64,000 nucleotides of DNA from Ectopseudomonas mendocina (GCF_016008875.1 NZ_JADTQG010000015.1:120288-184287); one strand, 5' to 3'; positions 41,863 through 52,231 are shown, counted from the stretch's first letter. Made by a program: numbers and translations. The notes: a model not told the origin generated them from the sequence alone.

Positions 41863-43203
41863 TCAGAGGAAGGCGAACTTGGCGATGAAGATGACGCACA
41901 GCACGTACAGACTCAGCGATACCTTGTCGCGCTGGCCGGTGAGCAGCTTGAGCGTGGCGTAGGTGAGAAAGCCCAGGGCGATGCCGTTGGCGATGGAGAA
42001 GGTCAGCGGCATCATCACCACCGTGACGATGGCCGGAATGGTGTCGGTGTGATCCTTCCAGTCGATGTGCGCCATGCCGCTCATCATCAGCATCGCCACG
42101 TAGATCAGCGCGCCCGCGGTGGCATAGGCGGGAATCATGCCGGCCAGTGGCGCGAAGAACATCGCGGCGAGGAACAGCAGGCCGACGGTGATGGCGGTCA
42201 GGCCGGTGCGGCCCCCGGCCGCGACGCCCGAAGCGCTCTCGACGTAACTAGTCACCGGCGGGCAGCCAACCATCGCGCCCACGACGCTGGAGGTGGAGTC
42301 GGCTTTCAGAGCCTTGGAGAGATTGTGGATCTTGCCGTCTTCGTCCACCAGGTTGGCGCGATGGGCCACACCCATCAGGGTGCCGGCGGTGTCGAACATG
42401 TTCACGAACAGGAAGGCCAGGATCACGCTGATCATCGCCACATTGAACGCGCCGGCGATGTCCATCGCCAGGAAGGTCGGCGCCAGGCTCGGCGGCATCG
42501 ACACCAGACCGCCATATTCCACCAGGCCCAGGGCCCAGCCGATGGCGGTCACGCCGAGCATGCTGAACAGGATCGCGCCAAACACGTTGCGATGACTGAG
42601 CACGGCGATCAGCAGGAAGCACACGGCGGCGAGCAGCGCCGTCGGATTGCCGAACGAGCCCATGGTCAGCAGGGTCGCCGGGCTGTCGACGACAATGCCG
42701 GCGGTCTTCAGGCCGATGAGACCGAGAAACAGGCCGACCCCGGCGCCCATGGCGAAGCGCAGGCTCATCGGGATGCTGTTGAGCAGCCATTCGCGAATCT
42801 TCGACAAGCTCATGATCATGAACAGCACACCGGAGATGAACACTGCGCCCAATGCGATCTGCCAGCTGTAGCCCATCTCGCCGACGACCGTGTAGGTGAA
42901 GAAGGCATTCAGACCCATGCCCGGCGCCAGACCGACCGGCCAGTTGGCGTACAGGCCCATCAGGAAGCAGCCCAGGGCTGCGCCGATGCAGGTGGCGACG
43001 AAGGCGGCGCCATGGTCGATGCCGGCGCCGGCCATGATGTTGGGGTTGACAAAAATGATGTAGGCCATGGTGACGAAGGTCGTCAGGCCCGCCAGCAGTT
43101 CGGTCTTGATGGTGGTGCGGTGCTCGGTCAGTTTGAAGAAGCGGTCGAGCAGGCCACCCCTTGCCAGTTGATTCGCGTGTTGTTCTTGTTTGACGCTTTC
43201 CAC
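41863..43203 (-). CDS. NCS2 purine permease, AzgA/PbuG (adenine/guanine/hypoxanthine) type
   Basis: A 446-residue polytopic permease of the AzgA-like branch of NCS2. Landmarks: TTFVTMAYIIFVNPNIMAGAGID, GLAPGMGLNAFFTY, ILAFLFVNMFDTAGTLMGVAHRANL and the ESASGVAAGGRTGLTAI segment. It would import hypoxanthine, guanine or adenine, feeding GuaD and XDH. A perfect TTGTATACAA lies 149 bp upstream of its ATG, and it is divergent from the GntR regulator gene. Confidence 0.93.
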   Translation of the reverse strand: MESVKQEQHANQLARGGLLDRFFKLTEHRTTIKTELLAGLTTFVTMAYIIFVNPNIMAGAGIDHGAAFVATCIGAALGCFLMGLYANWPVGLAPGMGLNAFFTYTVVGEMGYSWQIALGAVFISGVLFMIMSLSKIREWLLNSIPMSLRFAMGAGVGLFLGLIGLKTAGIVVDSPATLLTMGSFGNPTALLAAVCFLLIAVLSHRNVFGAILFSMLGVTAIGWALGLVEYGGLVSMPPSLAPTFLAMDIAGAFNVAMISVILAFLFVNMFDTAGTLMGVAHRANLVDEDGKIHNLSKALKADSTSSVVGAMVGCPPVTSYVESASGVAAGGRTGLTAITVGLLFLAAMFFAPLAGMIPAYATAGALIYVAMLMMSGMAHIDWKDHTDTIPAIVTVVMMPLTFSIANGIALGFLTYATLKLLTGQRDKVSLSLYVLCVIFIAKFAFL

Positions 43204-43351
43204 AGCGGGTACTCCTCATCTCTCTTGTTGTGTACCGCCCAGAGCGTTGCGCAAGAACAATGCTCTCTGAGGCAGGCGGTGTCTTTGGCGGTGCTTCCTG
43301 GCTAAGTTGTTGACCGGGCGGTCAAGAAGTCACTCAGGCGCGATTATGATG

Positions 43352-43361
43352 TTGTATACAA
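43352..43361. promoter_or_regulatory. Perfect operator palindrome TTGTATACAA upstream of the AzgA-type permease
   Basis: A perfect 10-bp palindrome lies 149 bp before the permease start; it is identical to the puuE operator. Confidence 0.65.
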
Positions 43362-43550
43362 AAAAAGCAATTAATGTTTTTAATGTTGCATTAATCGAAC
43401 CAGTCGTATGGTCTGGCCCGAATGCGCACGGATTAGGCGACAATCACTCTGGAATCTGCTTTAAATTCTTTAAAAACAATAAGATAGATAGGTTGAGGAT
43501 TTGGCGCTTTTGCCCGCGTACGCGTCGATCCGTCGGATGAGAAAAACCCT

Positions 43551-43644
43551 TAGCTGCTATCGAACTGACAACGCAGCTATATATAAGGAAAGAATTTGAT
43601 CTTCGGCACTCAACCCTGAGTCAGCGAGCAGCCGATAGCAGCTA
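43551..43644. repeat. Perfect 12-bp inverted repeat with 70-bp loop
   Basis: TAGCTGCTATCG at 43551-43562 is the exact reverse complement of CGATAGCAGCTA at 43633-43644. It lies upstream of the GntR gene and could be a cruciform, a second regulator site or the remnant of a palindromic element. Confidence 0.5.
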
Positions 43645-43681
43645 TGACGTCATACAACGCATGGTGTAGTGGCGGATTGAC

Positions 43682-43691
43682 TTGTGTACAA
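43682..43691. promoter_or_regulatory. Operator TTGTGTACAA upstream of the GntR gene
   Basis: The site lies 105 bp before the GntR start and is identical to the uraH operator, which suggests autoregulation. Confidence 0.65.
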
Positions 43692-43795
43692 TTGCCTCCA
43701 TTCTTTTCTGATGTTTTTTCGCTCGGTGCTTGTCAGCTACCGGGTAGAACACAGTAGAGTCGCACTGTCGCCGACTCTCATTGACGCGAGCCAGA

Positions 43796-44563
43796 ATGAA
43801 CGATCAATTGCAGCCTCTGAAGAAGCAGCCGCGCGCGGGTAAAAGCAGCCGCAGCGGGACTCAGGACGATGTCGTATATGCCCACATTTTCGATGCGATT
43901 CTTGAGCAGCGCCTGGCGCCCGGCACCAAGCTGAGCGAAGAGGCGCTGGGTGAGATCTTCGGCGTCAGCCGCACCATCATTCGTCGCGCCTTGTCGCGCC
44001 TGGCCCATGAGGGCGTGGTGTTGCTGCGGCCGAATCGCGGTGCGGTGGTGGCCAGCCCAAGCGTCGAAGAAGCCCGGCAGATCTTCTATGCACGTCGTCT
44101 GGTCGAGCGTGCCATCACCGAGCTGGCCGTCGAGCACGCCACCGCTGAACAGCTCGCTGAGCTACGGCAGATGGTCAAGGACGAGCAGGACAGCTTCTCC
44201 CGTGGAGATCGTGGTGCGGGTATCCGTTTGTCCGGCGAGTTCCACCTGAAGCTGGCCGAAGCCGCGCGCAATGCGCCGCTGGTCAGCTTCCAGCGCAGCC
44301 TGGTGTCGCAGACCTCGCTGATCATCGCCCAGTACGAAAGCGGCAGCCGCTCGCATTGCTCCTATGACGAACACAATCAGCTGATCGATGCCATCGAAGC
44401 GCGCGATGCCGAGCGTGCTGTGCACCTGATGATGCATCACATGGATCACATCGACAGCAAGCTGAACCTGGACGAGGAAAGCGCCTCGGACGACCTGCAC
44501 GCGGTGTTCTCGCATCTGTTGCAGACGAAGAAGAAGCCCGGCCGCAACGCTGCCAATCGCTGA
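43796..44563 (+). CDS. GntR-family regulator (FCD type), candidate purine-regulon regulator
   Basis: A 255-residue GntR/FCD protein. The winged HTH (residues ~28-95) includes LSEEALGEIFGVSRTIIRRALSRLAHEGVVLLRPNRGAVV. The FCD effector domain has the metal-binding pattern with Asp/His residues (GEFHLKLAEAARN, HLMMHHMDHIDSKLNL). I chose ATG at 43796 over the TTG at 43781. It sits in the middle of the purine cluster, and its own promoter region carries the TTGTGTACAA palindrome found before the cluster genes. It is therefore the best candidate to bind that motif. The ligand is unknown, perhaps a purine or ureide. Confidence 0.93.
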   Translation: MNDQLQPLKKQPRAGKSSRSGTQDDVVYAHIFDAILEQRLAPGTKLSEEALGEIFGVSRTIIRRALSRLAHEGVVLLRPNRGAVVASPSVEEARQIFYARRLVERAITELAVEHATAEQLAELRQMVKDEQDSFSRGDRGAGIRLSGEFHLKLAEAARNAPLVSFQRSLVSQTSLIIAQYESGSRSHCSYDEHNQLIDAIEARDAERAVHLMMHHMDHIDSKLNLDEESASDDLHAVFSHLLQTKKKPGRNAANR

Positions 44564-44583
44564 TTCGTTGCATGTAAATTAAG

Positions 44584-44615
44584 AAAGCCCCGCTGCGCGA
44601 GCAGCGGGGCTTTTT
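44584..44615 (+). terminator. Rho-independent terminator of the GntR gene
   Basis: The strong stem AAGCCCCGCTGC / GCAGCGGGGCTT is followed by a T run, about 20 bp after the GntR stop. Confidence 0.9.
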
Positions 44616-44653
44616 CGTTGCTGAGACGATGTGGCTGAGGTGAGGCGCACTTG

Positions 44654-44726
44654 TGTAGGAGCGAATTTATTCGCGATGCTGTCGAGCATGGCTTGCAGCC
44701 TGATCGCGGATAAATCCGCTCCTACA
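44654..44726. repeat. REPIN between the GntR gene and guaD
   Basis: TGTAGGAGCGAATTTATTCGCGA and TCGCGGATAAATCCGCTCCTACA face each other around a short spacer, 22 bp from the guaD stop. Confidence 0.88.
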
Positions 44727-44747
44727 AGGGCGCGCAGATCATCGGCC

Positions 44748-46052
44748 TCAGCTGCGCTGGTGCACCGAGACGCCGGCGGCGAAGGTCTCTTTCACGGCGC
44801 GGTCGTCACCGAGCATGGTCAGGGCGAACAGGCGCTCTTCCAGGCTCTTGGCCTGCTGCATGCGGTAGCTGATCAGCGGCGTGGCGTTGTAGTCCAGCAC
44901 CAGGAAGTCGGCATCCTTGCCGGGCAGGAAGTTGCCCAGCTTGTCGTCCAAATACAGCGCATTGGCGCCGCCCAGGGTGGCCAGGTACAGCGACTTGAAC
45001 GGGTCGAGCTTCTTGCCCTGCAGCTGCATCACCTTGTACGCCTCGTTCAGCGACTGCAACTGACTGAAGCTGGTGCCGGCGCCGACGTCGGTACCCAGCC
45101 CGACGCGCACGCCATGGGCTTCCAGCTTGTTCAGATCGAACAGGCCGCTACCCAGAAACAGGTTGGAGGTCGGGCAGAAGGCTACGGCCGAGCCGGTTTC
45201 GGCGAGGCGCTTGCACTCGTCGTCGCACAGGTGCACGCCGTGGGCGAACACCGCGCGCGGGCCGATCAGCTTGTGGTGGTCGTAAACGTCGAGGTAGCCC
45301 TTGCGCTCGGGGAACAGTTCCTTGACCCATTCGATTTCCTTGCGGTTCTCGGACAGGTGGGTGTGCATGTACAGGTCCGGGTACTCGCCCAGCAGCTTGC
45401 CGGCCAGCTCCAGTTGCTCCGGCGTACTGGTCGGGGCGAAGCGCGGGGTGACGGCATAGTGCAGGCGGCCCTTGCCGTGCCAGCGTTCGATCAACGCCTT
45501 GCTCTCGGCATAGCCGCTTTCGGCTGAGTCGGTCAGGTAGTCTGGGGCGTTGCGATCCATCAGCACCTTGCCGGCGATCATGCGCAGGTTGAGCTTGTCG
45601 GCCTGCTCGAAGAAAGCATCCACCGACTGCGGGTGCACGCTGCCGAACACCAGGGCGGTGGTGGTGCCGTTGCGCAGCAGCTCCTTGAGGAAGATCGCCG
45701 CCACCTCGCTGGCATGGGCCTTGTCTTCGAACTGCCGCTCGGTGGGGAAGGTGTAGGTGTTGAGCCAGTCCAGCAGTTGCTCGCCGTAGGAGGCGATCAT
45801 GCCGGTCTGCGGGTAGTGGATGTGGGTGTCGATAAAGCCGGGGGTGATCAGTGCGTCGCAGTAGTGCTGGATCTCGATGCCGGCCAGCTTCGGCAGCAGC
45901 TCGGCAGCCGCGCCGACCTGGGCGACTTTGCCGTTTTCGATCAGCAGGATGCCGTCCTCGAAATATTCATAGGACTGCTCGACACCGACCACGGCCGGGT
46001 CGGCGAGGCTGTGCAGGATGGCGGCGCGGTAGGCTTTGCGGGTGTTGCTCAT
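44748..46052 (-). CDS. guaD: Guanine deaminase
   Basis: A 434-residue amidohydrolase converting guanine to xanthine and ammonia. Zinc-ligand motifs are visible: PGFIDTHIHYPQTG near residue 70, then LYMHTHLSENRKEI, VFAHGVHLCDDE and GLGTDVGAGTSFSQL. ATG at 46052 gives the family start MSNTRKAYRAAILHSLADP. It follows xdhC by 73 bp on the same strand, so guanine deamination is probably co-expressed with XDH maturation. Confidence 0.96.
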   Translation of the reverse strand: MSNTRKAYRAAILHSLADPAVVGVEQSYEYFEDGILLIENGKVAQVGAAAELLPKLAGIEIQHYCDALITPGFIDTHIHYPQTGMIASYGEQLLDWLNTYTFPTERQFEDKAHASEVAAIFLKELLRNGTTTALVFGSVHPQSVDAFFEQADKLNLRMIAGKVLMDRNAPDYLTDSAESGYAESKALIERWHGKGRLHYAVTPRFAPTSTPEQLELAGKLLGEYPDLYMHTHLSENRKEIEWVKELFPERKGYLDVYDHHKLIGPRAVFAHGVHLCDDECKRLAETGSAVAFCPTSNLFLGSGLFDLNKLEAHGVRVGLGTDVGAGTSFSQLQSLNEAYKVMQLQGKKLDPFKSLYLATLGGANALYLDDKLGNFLPGKDADFLVLDYNATPLISYRMQQAKSLEERLFALTMLGDDRAVKETFAAGVSVHQRS

Positions 46053-46125
46053 CGTTCGAATCTCGTGCGTGGGATGCGCTGGGCGCATCATAAAAATGGG
46101 TGTGGTGCGCATAGCGCACCAAGAA

Positions 46126-46971
46126 TCAGGACCGGCGAGAGGCCGGCAGCAGCTTGGCCACGCTGGATTCGCCTTTCTTCACGTCCTGACCGGCTCTTTT
46201 TTCACCAAACAGGGCGTTATAGGTGGCGATTACCTCGCCGGCGATGGACACGGCAATTTCCACCGGCAGCTTGCCTTTCACCTCGGGCAGGCCCATTGGG
46301 CAGCGCATACGCGCCATTAGGGTGTCCGCGAAGCCGCGCTCACGCAGGCGGTGCTCGAACTTGACGCGCTTGGTCTTCGAGCCGATCAGACCGTAGTAGG
46401 CGAAGTCGCCGCGCTTCAGGATCGCCGCGGTCAGCTCCAAATCGAGTTGGTGATTGTGGGTCATGACGATGTAGTAGCTGCCGGGCGGCATGTTCTCCAC
46501 CTCGTCGACCACTTCGTCACCCACGATCTTCTCCACGCCGGCGGGGATGTGCTCGGGAAATTCGTTCTCCCGCGAGTCGATCCAGCGCACCTTGCACGGC
46601 AGGCTGGCGAGCAGTGGTACCAGCGCGCGGCCGACATGGCCGGCGCCGAACACGGCAATCTGCGCCTGGGGCTGACCCATGGGCTCAAAGAGCAGCACGG
46701 TGGCGCCGCCACAGCACTGGCCGAGGCTGGCGCCGAGGGAGAAGCGCTCCAGGCGCGTGTCCTGACTGCGGCTAGCGAGCATCTCGCGCGCCATTTCCAT
46801 GGCCTTGTATTCCAGATGGCCGCCGCCGATGGTCTCGAAGATGCGCTCGGCGGTGACCACCATCTTCGAGCCGGCATTACGCGGCGTCGAGCCGCGTTCT
46901 TCGATGATGGTCACCAGAACGCAGGCTTCACCTTTTTGCTGCAGCTCGGCGAGGGCGCTGATCCAGCTCAT
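46126..46971 (-). CDS. xdhC: Xanthine dehydrogenase accessory protein XdhC
   Basis: A 281-residue XdhC-family chaperone that binds molybdenum cofactor, promotes its sulfuration and inserts it into XDH. It has ERGSTPRNAGSKMVV and TIGGGHLEYKAMEMA in the N-terminal domain, the LGASLGQCCGGATVLLFEP cysteine motif, and a Rossmann domain with AVFGAGHVGRALVPLLA. It is separated from xdhB by 281 bp that hold a repeat and a TTGTACACC operator half, so xdhC-guaD may have its own promoter. Confidence 0.95.
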   Translation of the reverse strand: MSWISALAELQQKGEACVLVTIIEERGSTPRNAGSKMVVTAERIFETIGGGHLEYKAMEMAREMLASRSQDTRLERFSLGASLGQCCGGATVLLFEPMGQPQAQIAVFGAGHVGRALVPLLASLPCKVRWIDSRENEFPEHIPAGVEKIVGDEVVDEVENMPPGSYYIVMTHNHQLDLELTAAILKRGDFAYYGLIGSKTKRVKFEHRLRERGFADTLMARMRCPMGLPEVKGKLPVEIAVSIAGEVIATYNALFGEKRAGQDVKKGESSVAKLLPASRRS

Positions 46972-47101
46972 TTGCTCAGCCTCCAGGAAGGCGTGGTCTG
47001 TCCCGGGCGCGGCAGGCGCCAGTTGCTCGGCGACGGGGCGAGAATCGGCTCCGGTGCCGGGCGCGCGGGTGGATTATTCGGTTCGGTGTGTTTTGTCATT
47101 G

Positions 47102-47111
47102 TTGTACACCT
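47102..47111. promoter_or_regulatory. TTGTRYACAA-type site upstream of xdhC
   Basis: TTGTACACCT (AGGTGTACAA on the minus strand) lies 131 bp before the xdhC start, in the xdhB-xdhC gap. Confidence 0.5.
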
Positions 47112-47138
47112 GTTTAATTCGAGCTTCATGGCTGTTCA

Positions 47139-47245
47139 CCCCTCTCCCGCTTGCGGGAGAGGGGCGGGGGAGAGGGTGGTCTACTCGATCGAGTCGTCCG
47201 AGCCTCCCTCTCCCCAACCCTCTCCCATGAATGGGAGAGGGAGCC
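47139..47245. repeat. Paired CTCTCCC/GGGAGAGG palindromes between xdhB and xdhC
   Basis: CCCTCTCCCGCTTGCGGGAGAGGGG and CCCTCTCCCATGAATGGGAGAGGG are two hairpins of the same family as the array at 24012-24330. They lie within the XDH gene cluster. Confidence 0.8.
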
Positions 47246-47252
47246 GATCGTG

Positions 47253-49649
47253 TTACGCCGGTTCAACCTCGGCAGCGCTGGCAGCCTTGGCCGTAGCCTT
47301 TAACTTGCGCATCTGCTCCACCCCCCAGAGCACGCGCTCAGGCGTGGCCGGTGCGTCGATCTGCGGTTGTACCTTGTAGTCCGCCAGGCTGGCCACGGCG
47401 TCTTTCAGGGCGCACCAGGCGGCGATGCCGAGCATGAATGGCGGCTCGCCTACGGCCTTGGAGTGGAACACGGTGTCTTCCGGGTTCTTGCGGTTTTCCA
47501 CCAGCTTCACCCGCAGGTCGATGGGCATGTCGGCGATGGCCGGGATCTTGTAGCTGGCCGGGCCGTTGGTCATCAGCTTGCCCTTGGCGTTCCACACCAG
47601 CTCTTCCATGGTCAGCCAGCCCATGCCTTGGACGAACGCACCTTCGACCTGGCCGATGTCGATGGCCGGGTTCAGCGAGTCGCCGACGTCATGCAGGATG
47701 TCGCCGCGCAGCATGCGGTATTCGCCGGTCAGGGTGTCCACCAGCACTTCCACGCAAGCCACGCCATAGGCGTAGTAATAGAAGGGGCGGCCGGCCGCCT
47801 TGTCGCGGTCGTAGTAAATCTTCGGCGTGCGGTAGAAACCGGTCGAGGACAGCGAGACCTGACCGAAGTAGGCCTTCTGGATCATCTCCTCGAAGGACAG
47901 GAAGTGATCACGCACCCGTACCTGGCCGTTGCGGAATTCGACGTCTTCCGGGGTGACCCTGTACTCGCGCACCAGGAAGTCCACCAGGCGCTGCTTGATG
48001 GTCTCGGCTGCGTTCTTCGCCGCCATAGCATTGAGGTCGGCGCCGCTGGAGGCTGCGGTCGGCGAGGTGTTGGGCACCTTGTCGGTGTTGGTGGCGGTGA
48101 TCTGGATGCGCTCGATATCGACCTGGAACACCTCGGCGACGACCTGCGCCACCTTTGTGTTGAGGCCCTGGCCCATCTCGGTGCCGCCGTGGTTGAGATG
48201 GATCGAGCCGTCGGTGTAGATGTGGATCAGCGCGCCGGCCTGGTTAAGGAAAGTGGCGGTGAAGCTGATGCCGAATTTCACCGGGGTCATGGCCAGGCCT
48301 TTTTTCAGCACAGGGCTCTTGGCGTTGAAGGCGCGGATTTCTTCACGGCGTTTGGCGTACTCGCAGCTTTGCTCCAGCTCGGCGGTCATCTCGTGGATGA
48401 CGTTGTGCTCGACGGTTTGGTGGTAGTGGGTGACGTTGCGCTCGGTCTTGCCGTAGTAGTTGAGCTTGCGCACTTCCAGCGGGTCCTTGCCCAGGCTGCG
48501 CGCGACGGCATCCATCACTTCCTCGATGGCGACCATGCCCTGTGGGCCGCCGAAACCACGGTAGGCGGTGTTCGACGCGGTGTTGGTCTTGCAGCGGTGA
48601 CCGTTGATGGTGGCGTTGCCGAGGAAGTAGGCGTTGTCCGAGTGGAACATGGCGCGGTCGACGATGGAGCCGGACAGGTCCGGCGAGTAGCCGCAGTTGC
48701 CGGCCAGGTCCATCTCGATGCCGTGCAGCAGGCCGTCGTCATCGAAGCCGACGTCGTACTCGACGTAGAAGGGGTGACGCTTGCCGGTCATGCTCATGTC
48801 TTCCATGCGCGGTAGACGCATCTTGGTCGGCCGGCCGGTGAGATGGGCGATCACTGCGCACAGGCACGCCGGGCCGGCGGCCTGGGTTTCCTTGCCGCCG
48901 AAACCGCCGCCCATGCGACGCATGTCGATGACGATTTTGTTCATCGGCACGCCGAGCACTTCGGCCACCAGCTTCTGTACCTCGGTGGGGTTCTGCGTCG
49001 AGGTGTAGACCAGCATGCCGCCGTCTTCGGTGGGCATGACCGAGGAAATCTGGGTTTCCAGGTAGAAGTGCTCCTGGCCGCCGATATGCAGGGTGCCCTG
49101 CAGGCGACGCGGGGCGCTGGCCAGCTTGCTGGCCGAGTCACCGATGCGGTGGGTGTGGCTGGCGAGCACGAAATGCTTCTTGCGGTATGCCTCGACGACG
49201 TCGAGCACCGGCTCCAGGTCCTCGTATTCGACGATGGCGGCCATCGCAGCTTTGCGAGCGGTCTCCAGGCTGTCGGCGGCTACCGCCAGCACCACCTGGC
49301 CAACGTACTCGACCTTGCCGTCGGCCAGCAGCGGGTCACCGGCAACCACCGGGCCGATATCCAGCTGACCCGGCACGTCATCCTTGGTGATGGCGATGGC
49401 CACACCTGGAATCTCGTAGCAGGGGCGGGTGTCGATGCGCACGATGCGTGCATGGGCGCGATCGGACTGGCGCGCGTAGACGTGCAACTGGTTGGGGAAT
49501 TCCAGGCGGTCGTCGACATAGACCGCTTCGCCGGATACGTGTTTGTCCGCGCTCTCGTGCTTGACGCTGCGGCCGACGCCGCTGGCCATGCCGGCGCGGA
49601 ACAGGGCGGCCAGCTCTTCCTGGGATTTGTGTTCGATATGACTGGACAT
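47253..49649 (-). CDS. xdhB: Xanthine dehydrogenase molybdenum-binding subunit XdhB
   Basis: A 798-residue molybdopterin subunit that oxidises hypoxanthine and xanthine to urate. It has the aldehyde oxidase/xanthine dehydrogenase hammerhead domain (residues ~30-150). The Moco-binding stretches include RRMGGGFGGKETQ, NTAYRGFGGPQGM, HGGTEMGQGLNTK and the catalytic Glu region SKAVGEPPFMLGIAAW near the C terminus. ATG at 49649 has GGAGG upstream; the TTG four codons earlier is less likely. The gene follows xdhA by 62 bp. Confidence 0.96.
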   Translation of the reverse strand: MSSHIEHKSQEELAALFRAGMASGVGRSVKHESADKHVSGEAVYVDDRLEFPNQLHVYARQSDRAHARIVRIDTRPCYEIPGVAIAITKDDVPGQLDIGPVVAGDPLLADGKVEYVGQVVLAVAADSLETARKAAMAAIVEYEDLEPVLDVVEAYRKKHFVLASHTHRIGDSASKLASAPRRLQGTLHIGGQEHFYLETQISSVMPTEDGGMLVYTSTQNPTEVQKLVAEVLGVPMNKIVIDMRRMGGGFGGKETQAAGPACLCAVIAHLTGRPTKMRLPRMEDMSMTGKRHPFYVEYDVGFDDDGLLHGIEMDLAGNCGYSPDLSGSIVDRAMFHSDNAYFLGNATINGHRCKTNTASNTAYRGFGGPQGMVAIEEVMDAVARSLGKDPLEVRKLNYYGKTERNVTHYHQTVEHNVIHEMTAELEQSCEYAKRREEIRAFNAKSPVLKKGLAMTPVKFGISFTATFLNQAGALIHIYTDGSIHLNHGGTEMGQGLNTKVAQVVAEVFQVDIERIQITATNTDKVPNTSPTAASSGADLNAMAAKNAAETIKQRLVDFLVREYRVTPEDVEFRNGQVRVRDHFLSFEEMIQKAYFGQVSLSSTGFYRTPKIYYDRDKAAGRPFYYYAYGVACVEVLVDTLTGEYRMLRGDILHDVGDSLNPAIDIGQVEGAFVQGMGWLTMEELVWNAKGKLMTNGPASYKIPAIADMPIDLRVKLVENRKNPEDTVFHSKAVGEPPFMLGIAAWCALKDAVASLADYKVQPQIDAPATPERVLWGVEQMRKLKATAKAASAAEVEPA

Positions 49650-49711
49650 CTTCGCCTCCAAAACTTCGCATGCCGCCGGGCGGGCCGGCGGCGGATCAAT
49701 TCACTGCACGC

Positions 49712-51151
<1,440 letters not shown>

Positions 51152-51565
51152 GGACGACCTCCAGGCACTTTATTGTTATGAATCGGTGGCTCGCCGGGTA
51201 CTGAGCACGCGTTGCAAGGCCCGGACGTGTTTGGCCATGGAGGCAATCTAGGGTTTTCTGACTTTTGGGTCAACAAATATTTGACTTGAAAGTCAGCTGT
51301 TTTAATGCTGCTTGGTAATCAGCCGAACAGCCTTGAGTATGTCCTCGGATTTGCGTCTTTGCGCCAGTTGACTGGCGAGGGATCGCGCATTGACGGCACG
51401 TGCTCCCTTTTGCCTGCCGTGCACATCGCAGCGCGTGCCGGAGGACGCTTGGCCCGGTAGCGCCCTGTGTTACACTCCGCGCTTGTTTTTTCAGCCTCCG
51501 CCCAGCCGTGGCGGGGCTCCCAGACTCGACTGCCTGCCCCTGGATCGACGCAAATAAGGAATGTC
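51152..51565. other. Divergent xdhA / GntR regulatory region
   Basis: 414 bp without a supported gene. In PAO1 an alkane hydroxylase gene lies here, from memory; nothing like it is present. The notable content is the long inverted repeat at 51258-51296. Confidence 0.6.
51258..51296. promoter_or_regulatory. 39-bp inverted-repeat operator upstream of xdhA
   Basis: CTGACTTTTGGGTCAA and TTGACTTGAAAGTCAG are inverted copies matching at 13 of 16 positions across a 7-bp AT-rich spacer. It is 107 bp upstream of xdhA and 270 bp upstream of the GntR gene. The half-site holds two spaced TGAC/GTCA elements, which suggests two dimers or one tetramer. Confidence 0.6.
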
Positions 51566-52225
51566 ATGACGTTCAAGGCCCCGGACAGCCTCGCCGAGCA
51601 AATCGCCCGCTACCTGGCCGAACGCATCATTCGCGGTGAGCTCAAGGAGTGCGAACGCATCCAGGAGCAGAAGGTCACCCAGGCGCTGAATGTCAGCCGC
51701 GGCTCGGTGCGCGAGGCGTTGCTGATTCTCGAGCGCCGCCACCTGATCGTCATCATGCCGCGCCGTGGCGCCCAGGTCAGCGAACTGACTGCGCACCACG
51801 TCATCAGCCTTTATGCACTGAGCATCGAGTTGTACATCATGCTGGCCCGCGCGGTGATCGAGCGCTGGCAGACGGAAACCGACCTGACGCCCTTCATCGA
51901 CATCCAGCGCCGCCTGCAGGACAGCCTCGAGCGCGGCGATATCGGTGCCTTCGTCGATAACAGCTTCGATGTGATGCGTGCGGCTTTTCCCTTCGCCGAC
52001 AATCCTTACCTGCAGGAAACCCTGGAGAACCTGCTGCCGGCCATCAGCCGCACCTACCACCTGGCGCTGGAACGGCGCAAAGGCGAGATGGGCCAGTTCA
52101 TGAACACCTTCGCCAGCCTGCTGCAGGCAATTATCGCGCGCGACCCCGTGCGTGCCCGCGAGGTGCTGCAGGCCTATGGCGAGCACAATTGCCAGCTGGT
52201 GCTGGCGACCCTGGCCGAGCGTTAA
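51566..52225 (+). CDS. GntR-family regulator divergent from xdhA
   Basis: A 219-residue GntR/FCD protein: the N-terminal winged HTH contains QEQKVTQALNVSRGSVREALLILERRHLIVIMPRRGAQV, and an all-helical effector domain follows. ATG at 51566 has AAGGA 5 nt upstream. It ends 6 bp before smc, so smc may be partly read from its promoter. Its position opposite xdhA makes XDH control likely, but adjacency to smc is conserved in Pseudomonas (from memory), so the target is not certain. Confidence 0.92.
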   Translation: MTFKAPDSLAEQIARYLAERIIRGELKECERIQEQKVTQALNVSRGSVREALLILERRHLIVIMPRRGAQVSELTAHHVISLYALSIELYIMLARAVIERWQTETDLTPFIDIQRRLQDSLERGDIGAFVDNSFDVMRAAFPFADNPYLQETLENLLPAISRTYHLALERRKGEMGQFMNTFASLLQAIIARDPVRAREVLQAYGEHNCQLVLATLAER

Positions 52226-52231
52226 GCCCAG

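Larger units (their letters stand above)
43204..43795. other. Divergent regulatory region between the AzgA-type permease and GntR genes
   Basis: 592 bp, AT-rich, with no convincing gene. It contains two regulon palindromes (43352 and 43682) and a 94-bp inverted-repeat structure (43551-43644), so each divergent gene has its own operator. Confidence 0.6.
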
